Assembly: GCA_019722365.1 (NCBI GenBank)
Contig: JADFUC010000887.1
Location: 62,001-126,000, forward strand
DNA length: 64,000 nt
From: Lithospermum erythrorhizon
Lineage: Eukaryota; Streptophyta; Magnoliopsida; Boraginales; Boraginaceae
Reading direction: 5' to 3'
Position numbers and translations under genes: made by a program. Each line of letters opens with the position of its first letter. The stretch's first letter is position 1. The notes beneath the pieces were generated by a model. It worked only from the letters and a program-made list of their open reading frames with translations, did no database searches and was not told the origin of the DNA. Shown here in pieces: positions 46,297-57,662 of this stretch.

Positions 46297-47400
46297 TAAT
46301 AAAACATATATGATTTTTTTTTAAAGATGGTTAGGGTTTCAATTGAAATATACCGATTTCAAAATTGGTGGCTACGTATCACTACGATTCGACATACTCG
46401 TGGACTTAGCTTCCGGTGAGAAAAGCCCAGTTGCTCCGGTCGTCCTTTGGTTGTAATGCCGCCGTTGCCGTCGGCGGCGTGGGCCGCCGTAATCTATTTT
46501 CCGTTATTTTACTTGCTCTCCGGTGATATGTCGGTCTTCATATACGTTGTAATATTTTGGCTCTTTATCTACTCCACTTTTGTTTGGAACAGCAGAAATA
46601 TTCTCTACCGTTGGTAAAGTTTGAATTTTGTTGTTCATGACATTGTGTTGATTCTGCTTATTTTGAATTCGGTGCTGGGATTAACACATTGTTTAGATGG
46701 GTGTGCGAGGGGTTCTTTGGTTTGTGAGCTTTTATTTATCAAAATGAAGCACTGACATACGGTAACAATTTTGAAAACAATTTGGCTATTAAAGTATGAA
46801 ACCGATTCCACATAATTTATGATGAGATTGATCAATTTATGCGGAAATTTCAAGCGTAAATATCGTAAGTTTAAAAGATAATTCTATTGTAATAGGTATG
46901 CTTTAAACATATCAATTTAAATGGGCATAAAGCCTTTCCATGGAATGCTTTTAGCTTAATGTAAGAAATGAATTGCGACTCGTAAGCCCAGTAATATATT
47001 TTTTGTGATGAGTCTATTATTTAGCCTGAAGGCACTCTGGGGCTAGATACAATAGTAACTAAGGCCTTATTGAACTTTTACGCTAACACTTTAGGTATCA
47101 AATTGCAAAGTCGTGTTCTTGAGAGAGCAATTGAATTCTAAGTGTGTGATTTTAGTGCAGTTGGACACCTTTGGAATAAGAGTAATGAGTGTCAAATTGA
47201 ATTTCCTCGGGAACCTCCCCTCATTCATACAATTTAACACCATGGCGCACATATCCTCATGTTATCATCCCAGCGGAATTGATGGCAGGCGCGTTCCATT
47301 AGTCAGGAGCTTTGCTTTTTTCATAGAAGAAACGGATTTTTTGACATCCTCATTGGTGAAATTCATCCCCAAAAGAAACTTGTGCGGAACAACTGAAAAG
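46297..47400. other. Spacer right of the mini-LTR
   Basis: This holds the remaining leader of the mini-LTR element (a GC-rich 'gccgccgttgccgtcggcgg' block at 46,460-46,480) and then AT-rich sequence. The open frame at 47,113-47,403 (96 codons) has no recognisable motif and adjoins the outer end of the inverted repeat arm. Confidence 0.4.
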
Positions 47401-48839
47401 TAATAGTATAAATCAAAACTAGCCAACACTATAACTGCGAAAGTAATAGTATAAAAATCTGATATCAAGCAATTTGTTTACAATGATAATTATTATGTAC
47501 AACAAAACTCCAAAAGAATATAAAAGAAAGTATGGTGAAATTCTTTGAGCCATGTCAGCATAAAAGCGGAATGCGCCGCTACTCGTGATGCATCTCGATT
47601 TATCCCATGACAACCTAGGCATAAAAGCATGGCCCCCAAAGGGAAATAGGGGAATTAAATTTAGCAATTTGAGGTGAATCTGAAATATCGTAGGATTAGC
47701 ACTGCAGCTCTACAAACAAGGATAGTTCAGACCTTATTTTAACATTGTCAGCTCCAAGTTATATTTTTATATGTTCCTTTCGACAAGATAAATCTTTCTT
47801 AATGACTTTCGATTAACACCGACAAATCCGCTGGCATCGACAACTTGGAAGGTATGAGTACCCCTTAATCGCGGGAGATATCTACTCTATTTGTTATCTT
47901 CACTTAAGTATAGCTAATTCCGATGATATACAACTCGAACATATATCTGACATCCTCGTAACTCGGCGTACCTGACTTCGACCACTTATCTTTAGTTCAC
48001 CCAAAAGTCTTTACTACCGATTATAGTCATACACCTCTTATGACTTCTAAATGTTTATTGTAAAACCTCAAAATCGTATCATTATCTTAATACAACCGAG
48101 AGCAACGTATCTCTTAAATCGATAACTTAGAATGCAGATTATCTCACCAAATTAGTTCATTTAGTCTCACGGAACTTATTCACATGATAGTATGTCAGCG
48201 TCGGTTAGGCCTGTTTCTTTTATATACTAACACGTTTGAATCAACTTTCATTTATATATATAAAATATCGTCAACATCGTCCTATAGATTAGCACGGGCG
48301 TCGGTTTCTAATTTTTATACCTAATGCCTTTCGTTCAAAGTTAATACCGATCACATTGGCAACTCAACTTTTTAACCTTAAAGGATGTATAACGATTAAT
48401 ACCAACTTAGGACCTGAAAATGGAAATGTATTATCGATAATCAGCGAAACCCTAATTTGACATAATTTCATCAAGGCAACATCTAGTATAATGACTGCGT
48501 TCGCAATCAATAAACAAGTCATAAAGCGGATCATCTGACACCATAGAAAATTTAAGCAGCAGTATCCAAATATGAATAAGATATGTATATATATCTAAGC
48601 TACACAACAAAGTAATACAGCATAATTAAAGAAAGTCTCGAGACATAACATATGGAGATATAATAGAAAGTTCGGTAAAGCACACAATCACACCCAGAAA
48701 GAACTTCAAGGGCCCAACCAAGCGACTATCATTTCTAGTCGTCAGACCTTCATCTATTATCAGCATTTAATACCAACCTGTCTTGCGTATGCTCGATCAA
48801 GTCTACACAGCAGGAATGGACAAATCGATAATCGCACCG

Positions 48840-49012
48840 CTTATACCCGAGAGTATAAGGCCAAACCCAGCAACACTCTTTTAGGGTATAAGGCCAAACC
48901 AGCAGCTTATACACTAAGTATAAAGACAAGCTAGCAGCTTATACGCTAAGTATAAGGCTTGCGCGCGCTTATACACTAAGTATAAGGAGAGCAGCTTATA
49001 CACAAGTATAAG
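48840..49012. repeat. Palindromic short-repeat array in LTR copy A
   Basis: There are four or five clear units of the form CTTATAC-n5-GTATAAG: 48,840-48,859, 48,906-48,925, 48,938-48,956, 48,968-48,986 and 48,995-49,012, plus a half unit near 48,880. Spacing in the tight part is 27-32 bp. Each unit can form a 7-bp stem with a 4-6 base loop. Confidence 0.88.
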
Positions 49013-49689
49013 GCCAATAGTCATCACATGTCACGCAAGGAAGGGAGAGCCTTTAACCACAATCGTCTTAGCTATGAGAGTCCTTAATACTCGAAATCGC
49101 TCAAAGTCGGGGCATAACTCCAGCTTGACACCTACCGATAACCAGCTACTACACTCCCGAGAAGCGATATCCAACCGCGGCTAAAACATCTCACGATCCT
49201 TAAATCAGCAGCGACGCCAATGAGAGACCACATAAATACCAAAAGTGCCAGGCAAGGTACGCTTAAATGTCTAGCGATTAAGTCGTACGAGAAACTCTGA
49301 CGAGCCGACAAGGCCCGCAGGTCGAGGAAATGCGGAGCAAGGCCCGCGAGAACACAAGAACAGTTGGGAGTTTAAGGGTGCAGGTACTACGCCGAGAAGC
49401 GATCTTGACGCCCGCAATCTGTCCTTATAATCGCCCAAAATGACTCACACAAATGAATCACATAATCGTCCGACAATTACCGTATACATTACCAAAATCA
49501 TATCGCAGTAATAAGTATACCGTTTCTCACATAATCATACCACGATGACATGTTCCGCGATTTAAAGTAATGCATTAAAAATGCTTGTAGTGAAATAAGT
49601 ACTCGCGTTGGTTAGCTAAAGGAAGCGTCTGAAATGCAATCAAAACACTGAAAATATAGTACTACTTTCGCTAACCAATTTTAACCTCT

Positions 49690-49983
49690 AATGCTTAAAA
49701 ATTAAATTTGGAGCTTTGACCATTTTTGGTCCCGTTTGGGTTTTTTGCTCGATAAGGTTTTTAACGAGGCCCTGAAGTGTTCTCGCGACTCGCTCTTATC
49801 CATTAATGCTTGTAGTTTATGATTTATATTGTACATGTTGTTTACTTTGATAGTATGAGTTGTATATGTGACGTATAGAGTTGTATGACATTGTTTGAGT
49901 TTTACGGTACCCGTATCTTGATGTGTCGTAACGATTTTTTATTTATATATATGCATTATTTAAGTAAAAAAAAAAAAAAAAAA
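49690..49983 (+). mobile_element. Poly(A)-tailed insertion in LTR copy A
   Basis: This segment is present in copy A and missing from the aligned position in copy B (near 61,600). It ends with about 19 A residues (49,965-49,983), and directly afterwards the LTR alignment resumes. A roughly 290-bp body with a 3' A-tail is what a SINE or a 5'-truncated LINE would leave. It contains a phrase 'aaggtttttaacgaggc' seen near the 3' ends of several plant retroelements. The left boundary is approximate and no target-site duplication was confirmed. Confidence 0.55.
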
Positions 49984-51133
49984 TTTGACAACTTAAGTAC
50001 ATATTACTAATTATGTTTCAATGACCTTTAAAATGGCCAATTTCAAGCCCATCGACTAAATTCCATAATCGGTCGGCGCGCTTAACAAAATACTAACATT
50101 TTGACCAATTTCAATTAGCGATATGTCCACGTTTTTATTAATCAAGCCGTTTCTAACAACCTCGAATCCAAGCCGTTTCTGCGAAATCTAATAAAATCTA
50201 ATTTCAACATATATTCCTCAATGACTTATAAATCATAGACTTCCACCTGAAAACAATCACGATAAAGGTCTAATAACATATTTATATACCACCAGCAGCG
50301 TTTTTAGAAAAAAGTCAACTGAAGTCAACTCAAAAGTCAACTCGACTATACACGACAACTCTACCCCAAAATGGAGGTGTGTCGATTCCTATATATTATA
50401 ATCTAGGCACAGACAACGATTATATTCAATAATATCTCAAAGAAACCGAAGTCAACCCAAAATTAAAGTCATCGTACTTTCAAAAGCGTCCGAAATTCAC
50501 ATCAAACACGTAATTTAACCTGAGAATAACTAATTTAGAACCCAAGAATTCGATTAGACAATAAAATCAAATTACAAAAAGTCAACTAAAAATCCTTTCG
50601 GACGATCTCCCAAAGAAATATTCAACAAGATCGAACTTTTTACCTAACCCAAGCAGCGAGGGCGATGAGAGCTCTCCAAAAAATTTGAGGTCAGCTTCGC
50701 AGATGGGAGAGAAATCGTAGAAGAAAAAATAAAAGGGGAGAAGAACTGTGCCGATCGCCGAAGGGAAGAGAATTAGGTTTTTTGTTTGGTTTGGGCTTAT
50801 GTTGGAGTTAAGTAAGTGGAGTCAGACTGATAGTCCAACGGTGACAATCCGAAACACGTTTATTCGATCGATACTTCTCGTTTAACTTATACCGACAGCC
50901 AGCTTCCAGCTTGATAGCATTCTGTCACTCAATTATATTACCACCCAAATAATATCATTTCCATCCGATTACAACTTTAAAATTTTAAATACCCTTTGAA
51001 ATGTACTACCAACCCGACCGATTCGTTGTATTGCTCGGCTATTCAACTTAAATTTTTTATTTCTCTTCGAAATAATCCAGAAGCGACTAATTGCTCTTAT
51101 TACGGTAATATTAGTACGGAATGGGTTATTACA

Positions 51134-51414
51134 TGTCATTTTGTGAGCACAAAATTGAAAATAAACGTCAAAATTATCTCAAAGAATCGAGAAAGCAAAA
51201 ACCCAGTAAAGCGTCGATAATTGGATAATCTATTTGGTTGAACGAATCGAAAAGAGAATAATTGTAAAGTTCTTGGTTTCGCAGACCTCAGATGGTTGTT
51301 GGTTGGTATTATCATAGCTTTGTTCAGGTAATTATAATATTTGCTTGTTTTTTACATTTTTGTAATTTTGAGTGAAATTTGTGAATCGGGCTTTGTAAAA
51401 GTTTAATTTATTAA
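51134..51414. other. Flank between LTR copy A and the MULE
   Basis: This is 280 bp of unassigned AT-rich sequence. Its last nine bases (51,406-51,414, atttattaa) are the left target-site duplication of the MULE. Confidence 0.6.
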
Positions 51415-51657
51415 GGGCAAATAACCCGAGGCCGTCGCTCGTGTTTACACTGCGTTGCGGATTCATTTCATTGTGAATTTGTAATTCGTTCGCTCGCTCG
51501 TCATTCATGTTTTGGTTTTTTTTACTTGAGCTAACTTTTCGTGAAAGTGACCAATCGGTGACTTAGCGTGCCTGCGTGTTCGATCCCAGGAGTAAAATTA
51601 GTAATTTCGTATATTAAAAAAATTGAAAATAAAAATAAAAAATGGTATAATATATTG
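51415..51657. repeat. MULE left terminal inverted repeat
   Basis: A 243-bp repeat, inverse of 56,338-56,580. See the MULE entry for matching blocks. Confidence 0.85.
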
Positions 51658-52008
51658 CTTCCAAAAATCAAAATTAGGGCAAAGAGTTAGATTAATTTGA
51701 GGGCTTATTTGGCTTCAGAAAAATTCAAGCGAAAAATCTCTTGAAACCTCATAAATTAGAACCGATTTAGTGGCGTAATGAGTTGGAGAGTCCGTAAAAC
51801 CTTGTGATGGATTGGCCAGTTTGTGTTAGCTTAAGATGATAATTACGTATCTTAAAGGAAGTGCATGTGGGGTTTTTTTGTTTGTGCTTTTGTCGAGGGT
51901 TGTAAATTATTTGTTTATACAATCTAGGGTTTTGAAATCGAATTAAAAATTTGGGATAAAGTTGTTTTTGATTTTTCTGATGTACTTTTTATATTTTAAC
52001 TTTTGCAG

Positions 52009-55000
52009 ATGTCTATGATGAGTATTTTTACTATCGAAGTGCATGTGACCATTCGAACTAACACCTTTTTGTGGAATATGTGTGGAGTCTCTAACAGGCA
52101 TCCCATTTGGTTTGAAATAAAGGATTTTAGACTAAAGGGATGTAGATGGAGTTTGCCCTTTAGGGAGGTTGTTCTATAGGTAGCCCGATGTTGTATGCAT
52201 TTAAGGAGCGAAAGTGGTATTTGAGCTTTGTGGATTCAACCCACAATATCAGCAGAGATTTCACGAGAATTTCATAGAATGATCTCGTGGAGGTGAGATC
52301 GAGTTTAATGAGGTTTTACGTTGATTATGTCCCAGGCTTTGAAATTATTAGATTGTATTCATTTGGTCAGCCCTTAAGGTTTGACATTACGGTTAAGGAG
52401 TTTATATAAGTGTGCTAATGATGTGAATGTATTAGATGATGTGATAGTAGTCCCCATCCTTTTGTTGAGCAATGAACCTTTTTGATGTTAGTGTGTGGTT
52501 GATGAGGTGGCGAATGCTTTGAGAAGAGAAATGATGGCAGTGCTCAATAAAGGAGATACTGAGTTCTTTAGAGAGATTGATGAGTATGACTATGAATTAG
52601 ATGATGAAATTGAGGCTAAAAAAAGGAATGAAAAGAAAGAGAGAGATGAGTTGTTGGCTGAGATTGTTAGGGAGAATAACAATTTGATGGGGAATGATGA
52701 TTTCAAGCAAGAACCTGTTGAGTCAGGTAGGAAAAGGCTAGGACCATATGCTAGATATGGTGTAGAGTTTAAGAAAAGAAAGGTTGATGGTTATGTTGAG
52801 AGTGATTCTGACATTCAGCATTCCATACTTAGTGAAGCTAGTGATGAATTGAAGAGTAGAGCATCCAGTGGTGATGAGGCGGTGCGGAGGAGGTGTGTCC
52901 CCAGGCTAAATCTTAGATATGTGCATTTTTGATGAGAAGAAATGAAAGATCAAATTTTTTTTTTTTCTGTGGTTTGAAATTTTTTAAGTAAGGTCACCAG
53001 TTAAACAAGGCTGTAGCTTGGTATGTTGTGTTGCATAAAAAACCATTATGGTTATCAGCAAATGATAAGAAGAGATATGCAGTTAGGTGTGGATATCCTT
53101 GCAGGTTTATTGTATGGATTTCTAAGGACTGTCAGCTTGGAGATAGTGATTGGTCAGTTAAGAGAGTGGTTAGGACACATAGTGGTTGTCCAGATGGGAA
53201 AATAAATCTAATGTAGCACTTTTGGCAAAAGGTAGCGAAGAGAAGTTGAGGTTCTTACAAGACATTACACTTGGCGACAATTAAGGTATTTTCTACTATG
53301 TGTCTCTTTGTTTAACTATGTTTTTGAAGTATTTACTAACTTAATGATTTGTTAATGCTTTGTAGGTGCTGTGGATGAGATGTTCCACATTAAGATGATA
53401 GGCAACAATTGTGCGGAAAAACAAGAGAGAAGACACTTGAGAAATTAATGGAGATCGTATTTGAGCAATATAAGTTGGCTAGACACTTGTGCAAAGGGAG
53501 GCTTGTTATAGCAGCGTCGAGGGAAGTTCTTGTTATATTGATTTTGATCGCCCTGGCGTCAATTCTGAATCGATCTTGAAGGTTGTATGTTTGCCTGAGC
53601 CGTTGGTAGAAGGATTCGAAATGCTTGGTTGTAGGAAGGTGATAGGCTTTAGATGGATGTCGTACAGGGGTTTTTCTGAGTCGACTACGCGGCGATGGGA
53701 TTGGATCAAATAATGGTTGGTGGCTTGTTGGCATGGGGGTACATTGTAGAAGAGATGCGAAGAGGCTTATGACATTGTTGGTTCTTGGAAGGCTTGATCA
53801 CGGGACTTAAACATAAAGGATCAAGATGAGTTTACATTGTAATGTCGATAAACAAAGGTTAGTCCTGACTTTGATTTTTCTGATTTGCATTATTTGAGAA
53901 GGATGAAGTAAATTTTACATTTTACCGTTTAGGGGTTAGAAGGAGATTGGAGTTGTTTCACGATGCGACAAGGCGGGCCAGTAACAAACATATTTACGTA
54001 ATTTGAAGGAACATAGGGGACAAGCTATTAAGAGATATAAATTTTTGGGCAATAGCAGATCCAATAATAGCAAAACAAGAATTGAAGAGGCCATGAGTAA
54101 CATGAAATACACAAGTGACTCGGCTTATACACATTTGTTAGAGCATCGTACTTAAAAAAGCACGATTAGACAGGGAACTTCTCCCTTAAATGTTTATAGT
54201 GGCTTTGTGTAATAAGAATAGTGAGTCTTTTTAATTCCTTTTATCTTAGAGGCGAGGATAAGCGGATCGTCGCAATGTTGGAGATATTAATGATTAGGAC
54301 TAAGCTTATGGAAGAATAAGAGATAGGTACTTAGCGATGTCTAAAGAAGGACCAACGTATTGTTAAAATTAAGAAGATTTTTAGGTATTTGTAGGATGGC
54401 GAGAAAGTGTTGGCTTTGTATGGAATGGTAAGTTCGGTTGAGGTGAAAGCGGGAGTGACGATACTAGCATCGATGTTAGGGAAGAGTGTTGCGGTTGTGG
54501 GGTATGGCAATTAAAGTGGTATACCATGTTCGCATTCCATTCCGTGTCTTATACAATATCAAAATGTCGGTGATTGCAGTGTTAATGGTTGTTATAGGAA
54601 AGAAACATTCCTTTCTTTGTTTGTGCATGTACTAAATCCAGTATTGAATGGCATGGCTCTATGGGATAAAGACAATGGAATGTCTCCCCAACCTCCCCTC
54701 AAATCAAACTAGCTGGAAGACCAAAAGAAAGCGAGAAGAGGGATAATGGGAGGTTAAAAGAAGGGGAAAAAGGAGGCATTAACTAGGTGGGTGATTGGAC
54801 AGCCAGTTGGTGCAAAACCGAGTGGGCGCAACTGTCGGGGAAATGCCCGATCAAAGAAAGGAGAGGACAAAGTTGATGTAAATTTATACATTTTTAGGTT
54901 TACATTTTGATTTAGAGTAAGTATGTGTAGTATCTAACTAATTGTTGCATATATTTGTAGGCTGGAAAAAGTAAATGGAAACCACGAGGGTTTATTCTGA

Positions 55001-55545
55001 GATGAATGCGGTGTTGAGCACAGCGGAAGGCGGATTCAATTTAAGAAGGGGAACGCCGTGACAAGGGGAAGAACAATGAATGCTTTGGTAGGAGGCGGGG
55101 AGAAAAGAAAATGGACCTTTGCAGAGGAGAATGTTGCTTAAATGACGGCTGCACCTGAGAGAATGGATTCATCGACGGCTACCTCGCTGAGAGGAGGGCA
55201 TTTTGCCTCACCAAGAGGAAGGGCCACTGCTTCACCAAGAGGGAGGGGTGTTGTTTACGCAACAGAGGCGTGGAAGTGCTTGACAAGGAATAGAAACATA
55301 TGGCGCAACCGGGGGGCAAAGAAATCCATACAACCATTTCATATGAAGGAGATATTGCCGAGGCTGAATCCGATATTGAGATCATCAAGGTTGTCCGAAA
55401 TCCAGATGTGGATCCCTCCGTCCCAGCTCGCGAACAAAGAGTAGCCAAACGTAAACTCACAAGAATGAAGCAACAACACTTATGTAACAACCAAAGACAC
55501 AGGTGTCTATTATCTTTTTCTATGTTTGAAACCCAATAAACAATA
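52009..55545 (+). pseudogene. MuDR-type transposase (mudrA-like) pseudogene
   Basis: The plus strand starts at 52,009, after a 'tttgcag' acceptor, with 'MSIFTIEVH', the usual opening of plant MULE transposases. It is followed by an acidic and basic spacer region (ORF 52,495-52,932, 'FREIDEYDYELDDE', Ser/Asp-rich). At 53,000-53,216 is the MuDR DNA-binding domain ('KKPLWLSANDKKRYAVRCGY', 'CRFIVWISK'). The MULE catalytic domain starts near 53,540 with 'DFDRPGVN', then 'CLPEPLVEGFEMLGCRKVIG' and a damaged DDE start. Fragments then run to a SWIM-type zinc finger at about 54,490-54,555 (C-C...W....H layout with damage) and a 'GRPK.KR' basic tail near 54,715. A second exon-like block runs 54,960-55,540. 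At least eight frameshifts or stops are present, and the first catalytic Asp region is changed, so it is inactive. FAR1/MuDR host genes are excluded by the flanking TIRs. Confidence 0.82.
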
Positions 55546-55669
55546 ATGTTTTCTAATCTCTGATCTTTTGAGCAAAGTAGCCTTGGTTGTCCATCTTTTG
55601 TAATGTGCTACTGATGTTATAACACTCTTTTGACTATAAATGACTATGATTTGCCATTGCCATTGAACA

Positions 55670-55760
55670 AGTTGTCATTCAAACCACATTGTCATTCAAA
55701 TTGTCATTCAAGACAACCAAATTATCATTCAAAACATCCAAATTGTCATTCGTTACATTA
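55670..55760. repeat. Irregular 'attgtcattcaaa' repeats
   Basis: Five or six imperfect copies of a 12-16 bp unit lie in the non-coding gap between the plus-strand transposase remnant and the minus-strand ORF of the MULE. They may be a shared terminator region of two convergent transcription units. This is an inference. Confidence 0.6.
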
Positions 55761-55889
55761 GATTTTGCAAGCACATTGACAATGAACACATTCATTCTAA
55801 CATCATTCTAGTATCATTTGAGCTACCTAATAACAAAATCACTACTACAACACATAACAATACAAATGCTACTTTCACACATTTCTTCA

Positions 55890-56319
55890 AAGTCCAACAT
55901 TTGCTTCAAATTCTTATTCTCCTTGACTAAACAATGCTTTATTAGTCTTGCGTTGCACAGTGCGCCTCAACAGAATCACTTCTCCTTGAGAAGTTCTTCT
56001 TTCCTTTGTTTTGAATTGAATCCAAATCATCAGCTCCATCCGCCCACTGACCTCCTGCTCGATTGAATTGAGAATAAATTTAACCTGTAATTTGACATTC
56101 GTAAACATAAGAAACACATCACATTACCGAGAATCCATAGGGCGTACCCCGAAATACCCGACCGGATTGTCGAAGTTCTTGATATCTTTCCTTATGCCTT
56201 TTCTCCTGATACTTCTGAGAGAAAATTTGAACCCTATTGAGCGAATTGATTGAATTGAAGCTTGATTCCATTTCCTTGTTTGAACCATGTCGATTTGGGG
56301 CTTTTACTCTTTGCCACAA
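55890..56319 (-). pseudogene. Opposing second ORF of the MULE (possible GRF zinc-finger type)
   Basis: Minus-strand frames at 56,319-56,119 and 56,117-55,914 are adjacent and can be joined by one frame change. They contain a 'SGRVFRGTPYG' segment, resembling the 'PGRxFxxCP' core of GRF-type zinc fingers, and a charged helical tail. This is how small GRF-domain proteins, often near plant MULEs, are built. The Cys ligands are not clear. The arrangement is convergent with the transposase, similar in layout to mudrA/mudrB in maize MuDR, though mudrB is unrelated in sequence as far as I can tell. It could also be chance open frame. Confidence 0.38.
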
Positions 56320-56337
56320 TTTCGATTTTTAGAGCTT

Positions 56338-56580
56338 GATATATTATACGATTTTTTTCAATTTTTTTTTTAATGTATATGAGAATTACTAATTTACCAC
56401 TTGGGTAGAACACGTGCGAGGAGGCACGTGTTCCTTGTTAGTCACTTTCACGGAGAAAGTTAATGAATTCGAGTAAAAAACCAACCATGAGGATAGCGAG
56501 GTGAGTGAATGGGACCCGTAAAATTCATGGGTAGTGAGCGAGAGCGAGGTAAAAATGAGTGATGCGTTACGGTCATTGCC
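56338..56580. repeat. MULE right terminal inverted repeat
   Basis: A 243-bp repeat, inverse of 51,415-51,657, including an extra 'cacgtgcgaggaggcacgtg' hairpin at about 56,411-56,430 that the left copy has in a weaker form. Confidence 0.85.
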
Positions 56581-56589
56581 ATTTATTAA

Positions 56590-57662
56590 TTTGATTTTTT
56601 TTCTTTTTCAATTTCGTTTAATTTGATGTCATTATATTTAAAGCTGGCGGTTTCAAAAGTATACACAAACGTTATTACGTGGCAATAATAACGTGATGAT
56701 TTAAGTATTAGTTCTTTGATTATGCAAGGAATAATAGAAAGTTTCTCATTTATGAAATGAACAACTAAAAAATTATTAATTGTTTGTATCTAAGTGATGG
56801 TTTAGTTATAAATCAAAGGTTTTAGTTGCTGATTTATGCAACGAACAACTAAAAAATTACAGAATTGGCTAAACAAAACAAATAACAAAGTTGATTTGAT
56901 TTATTATTAATAATATAATCATTATAATGTGTTCTTGGTTATTGAGCAATGAACTGAACTACCAAAACGATGACAAACGCGCTACATATTTTACACTTTT
57001 GCTGATAAAATCCTTTAGAAATACATTGATTTTGAATGCATTTTGGTTAAAGAATACCTTGTTGGACTACGAGTCCGTATACCTTGTTTTAATGATGAAC
57101 TAAATATTAATTTACTATCTAACATGTGTGCTTAAGTGATTTATTTCATAGGCATGTTAGAAGGTCGTTGTCCGGATGCGAAATTGATATTCATATCAAA
57201 CAAACACAAGATCAATGCATTGAAGACAATAAAGAAATGTCATGAGGCAGTAAGAATCTGATAAGAAAAGATGAGTATGGTGATAGAGAAGAAGAATCAA
57301 CCATACAAAGCTTGGAAATGAAGAAGAATATGGCGATGAAGAAGATGCGTCCGTACGGTCGTAGAAAGGACGAATGATGAAGCTAACGAAGAATCAAGAT
57401 CGGAAGAGGCAGGAGTCTTGGATCTGAGAAGCCAAATATTAGATAAAAAGTTATGGCTTGAATCTTACTTTTTAACTTTCACTGTAATCTTGATTGAAGT
57501 TCTTATTTGGGATATATTTGTCAAGCATTTTTTGACAAAGAACTTAACCGTTTGATATTTTTAAGAATGTTTGTCGAAGAAATGTTTGAAAATCTTAATA
57601 TTTTTAGCGGGGTTTGATTTCATATTATCAAAGGGTTTGAAAAGAGTTTTCCAACGTTCTTT
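56590..57662. other. Spacer between the MULE and LTR copy C
   Basis: No gene is supported. A phrase 'aacaactaaaaaatta' occurs twice (56,761 and 56,846) with different flanks, suggesting an internal duplication of about 85 bp. The rest is AT-rich, with an unrecognised stretch at 57,160-57,420. Confidence 0.5.

Larger units (their letters stand above)
47420..51133 (-). mobile_element. Long terminal-repeat copy A (minus orientation)
   Basis: The reverse complement of this block matches 60,549-64,000 over its whole length by eye. Matching pairs include 51,133 with 60,549 (start 'tgtaataaccc', then 'ttccgtactaatatt'), 50,430-50,560 with 61,020-61,150, 48,240-48,420 with 63,000-63,200, 47,785-47,850 with 63,580-63,645, and 47,490-47,640 with 63,790-63,950. 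The TG start and terminal layout suggest an LTR of a Gypsy-type element, unusually long (about 3.7 kb) but partly extended by an insertion at 49.7-49.98 kb. Open frames inside (for example 47,419-47,667, minus strand) are also conserved in sequence in the other copy but are non-coding. Confidence 0.75.
51415..56580 (+). mobile_element. Mutator-like element (MULE), complete ends with 9-bp TSD
   Basis: The element is 5,166 bp. The terminal inverted repeats are 51,415-51,657 and 56,338-56,580. The left terminus 'gggcaaataacc' pairs with the right terminus read backwards, 'ggcaatgacc'. Strongest matches are the 'cgtgaaagtgac', 'taaattagtaatt' and 'ataatatat' blocks in the same order. The nine bases 'atttattaa' flank both ends exactly (51,406-51,414 and 56,581-56,589), the hallmark of Mutator-superfamily transposition. 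The interior holds a decayed MuDR-type transposase on the plus strand and a short opposing ORF near the right end. The perfect TSD with diverged TIRs (about 70-75% by eye) means the insertion site is well preserved although the element is old. Confidence 0.9.

Noticed and set aside
47419..47667. 82-codon minus-strand ORF with a hydrophobic tail
   Set aside because: It aligns with 63,790-63,990 in copy B, where the frame is not kept, so it is repeat DNA.
48840..49012. CRISPR-like array of short repeats
   Set aside because: The units are themselves palindromes with 8-15 base spacers of similar sequence, they occur in LTR copies in both orientations, and the DNA is plant nuclear.
52495..52932. 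Acidic 145-aa protein as a stand-alone host gene
   Set aside because: It sits between MULE ends and between the transposase N terminus and its DNA-binding domain, so it is the linker of the transposase pseudogene.
53390..53734. 114-codon minus-strand ORF
   Set aside because: It is a shadow of the MULE catalytic region on the plus strand.
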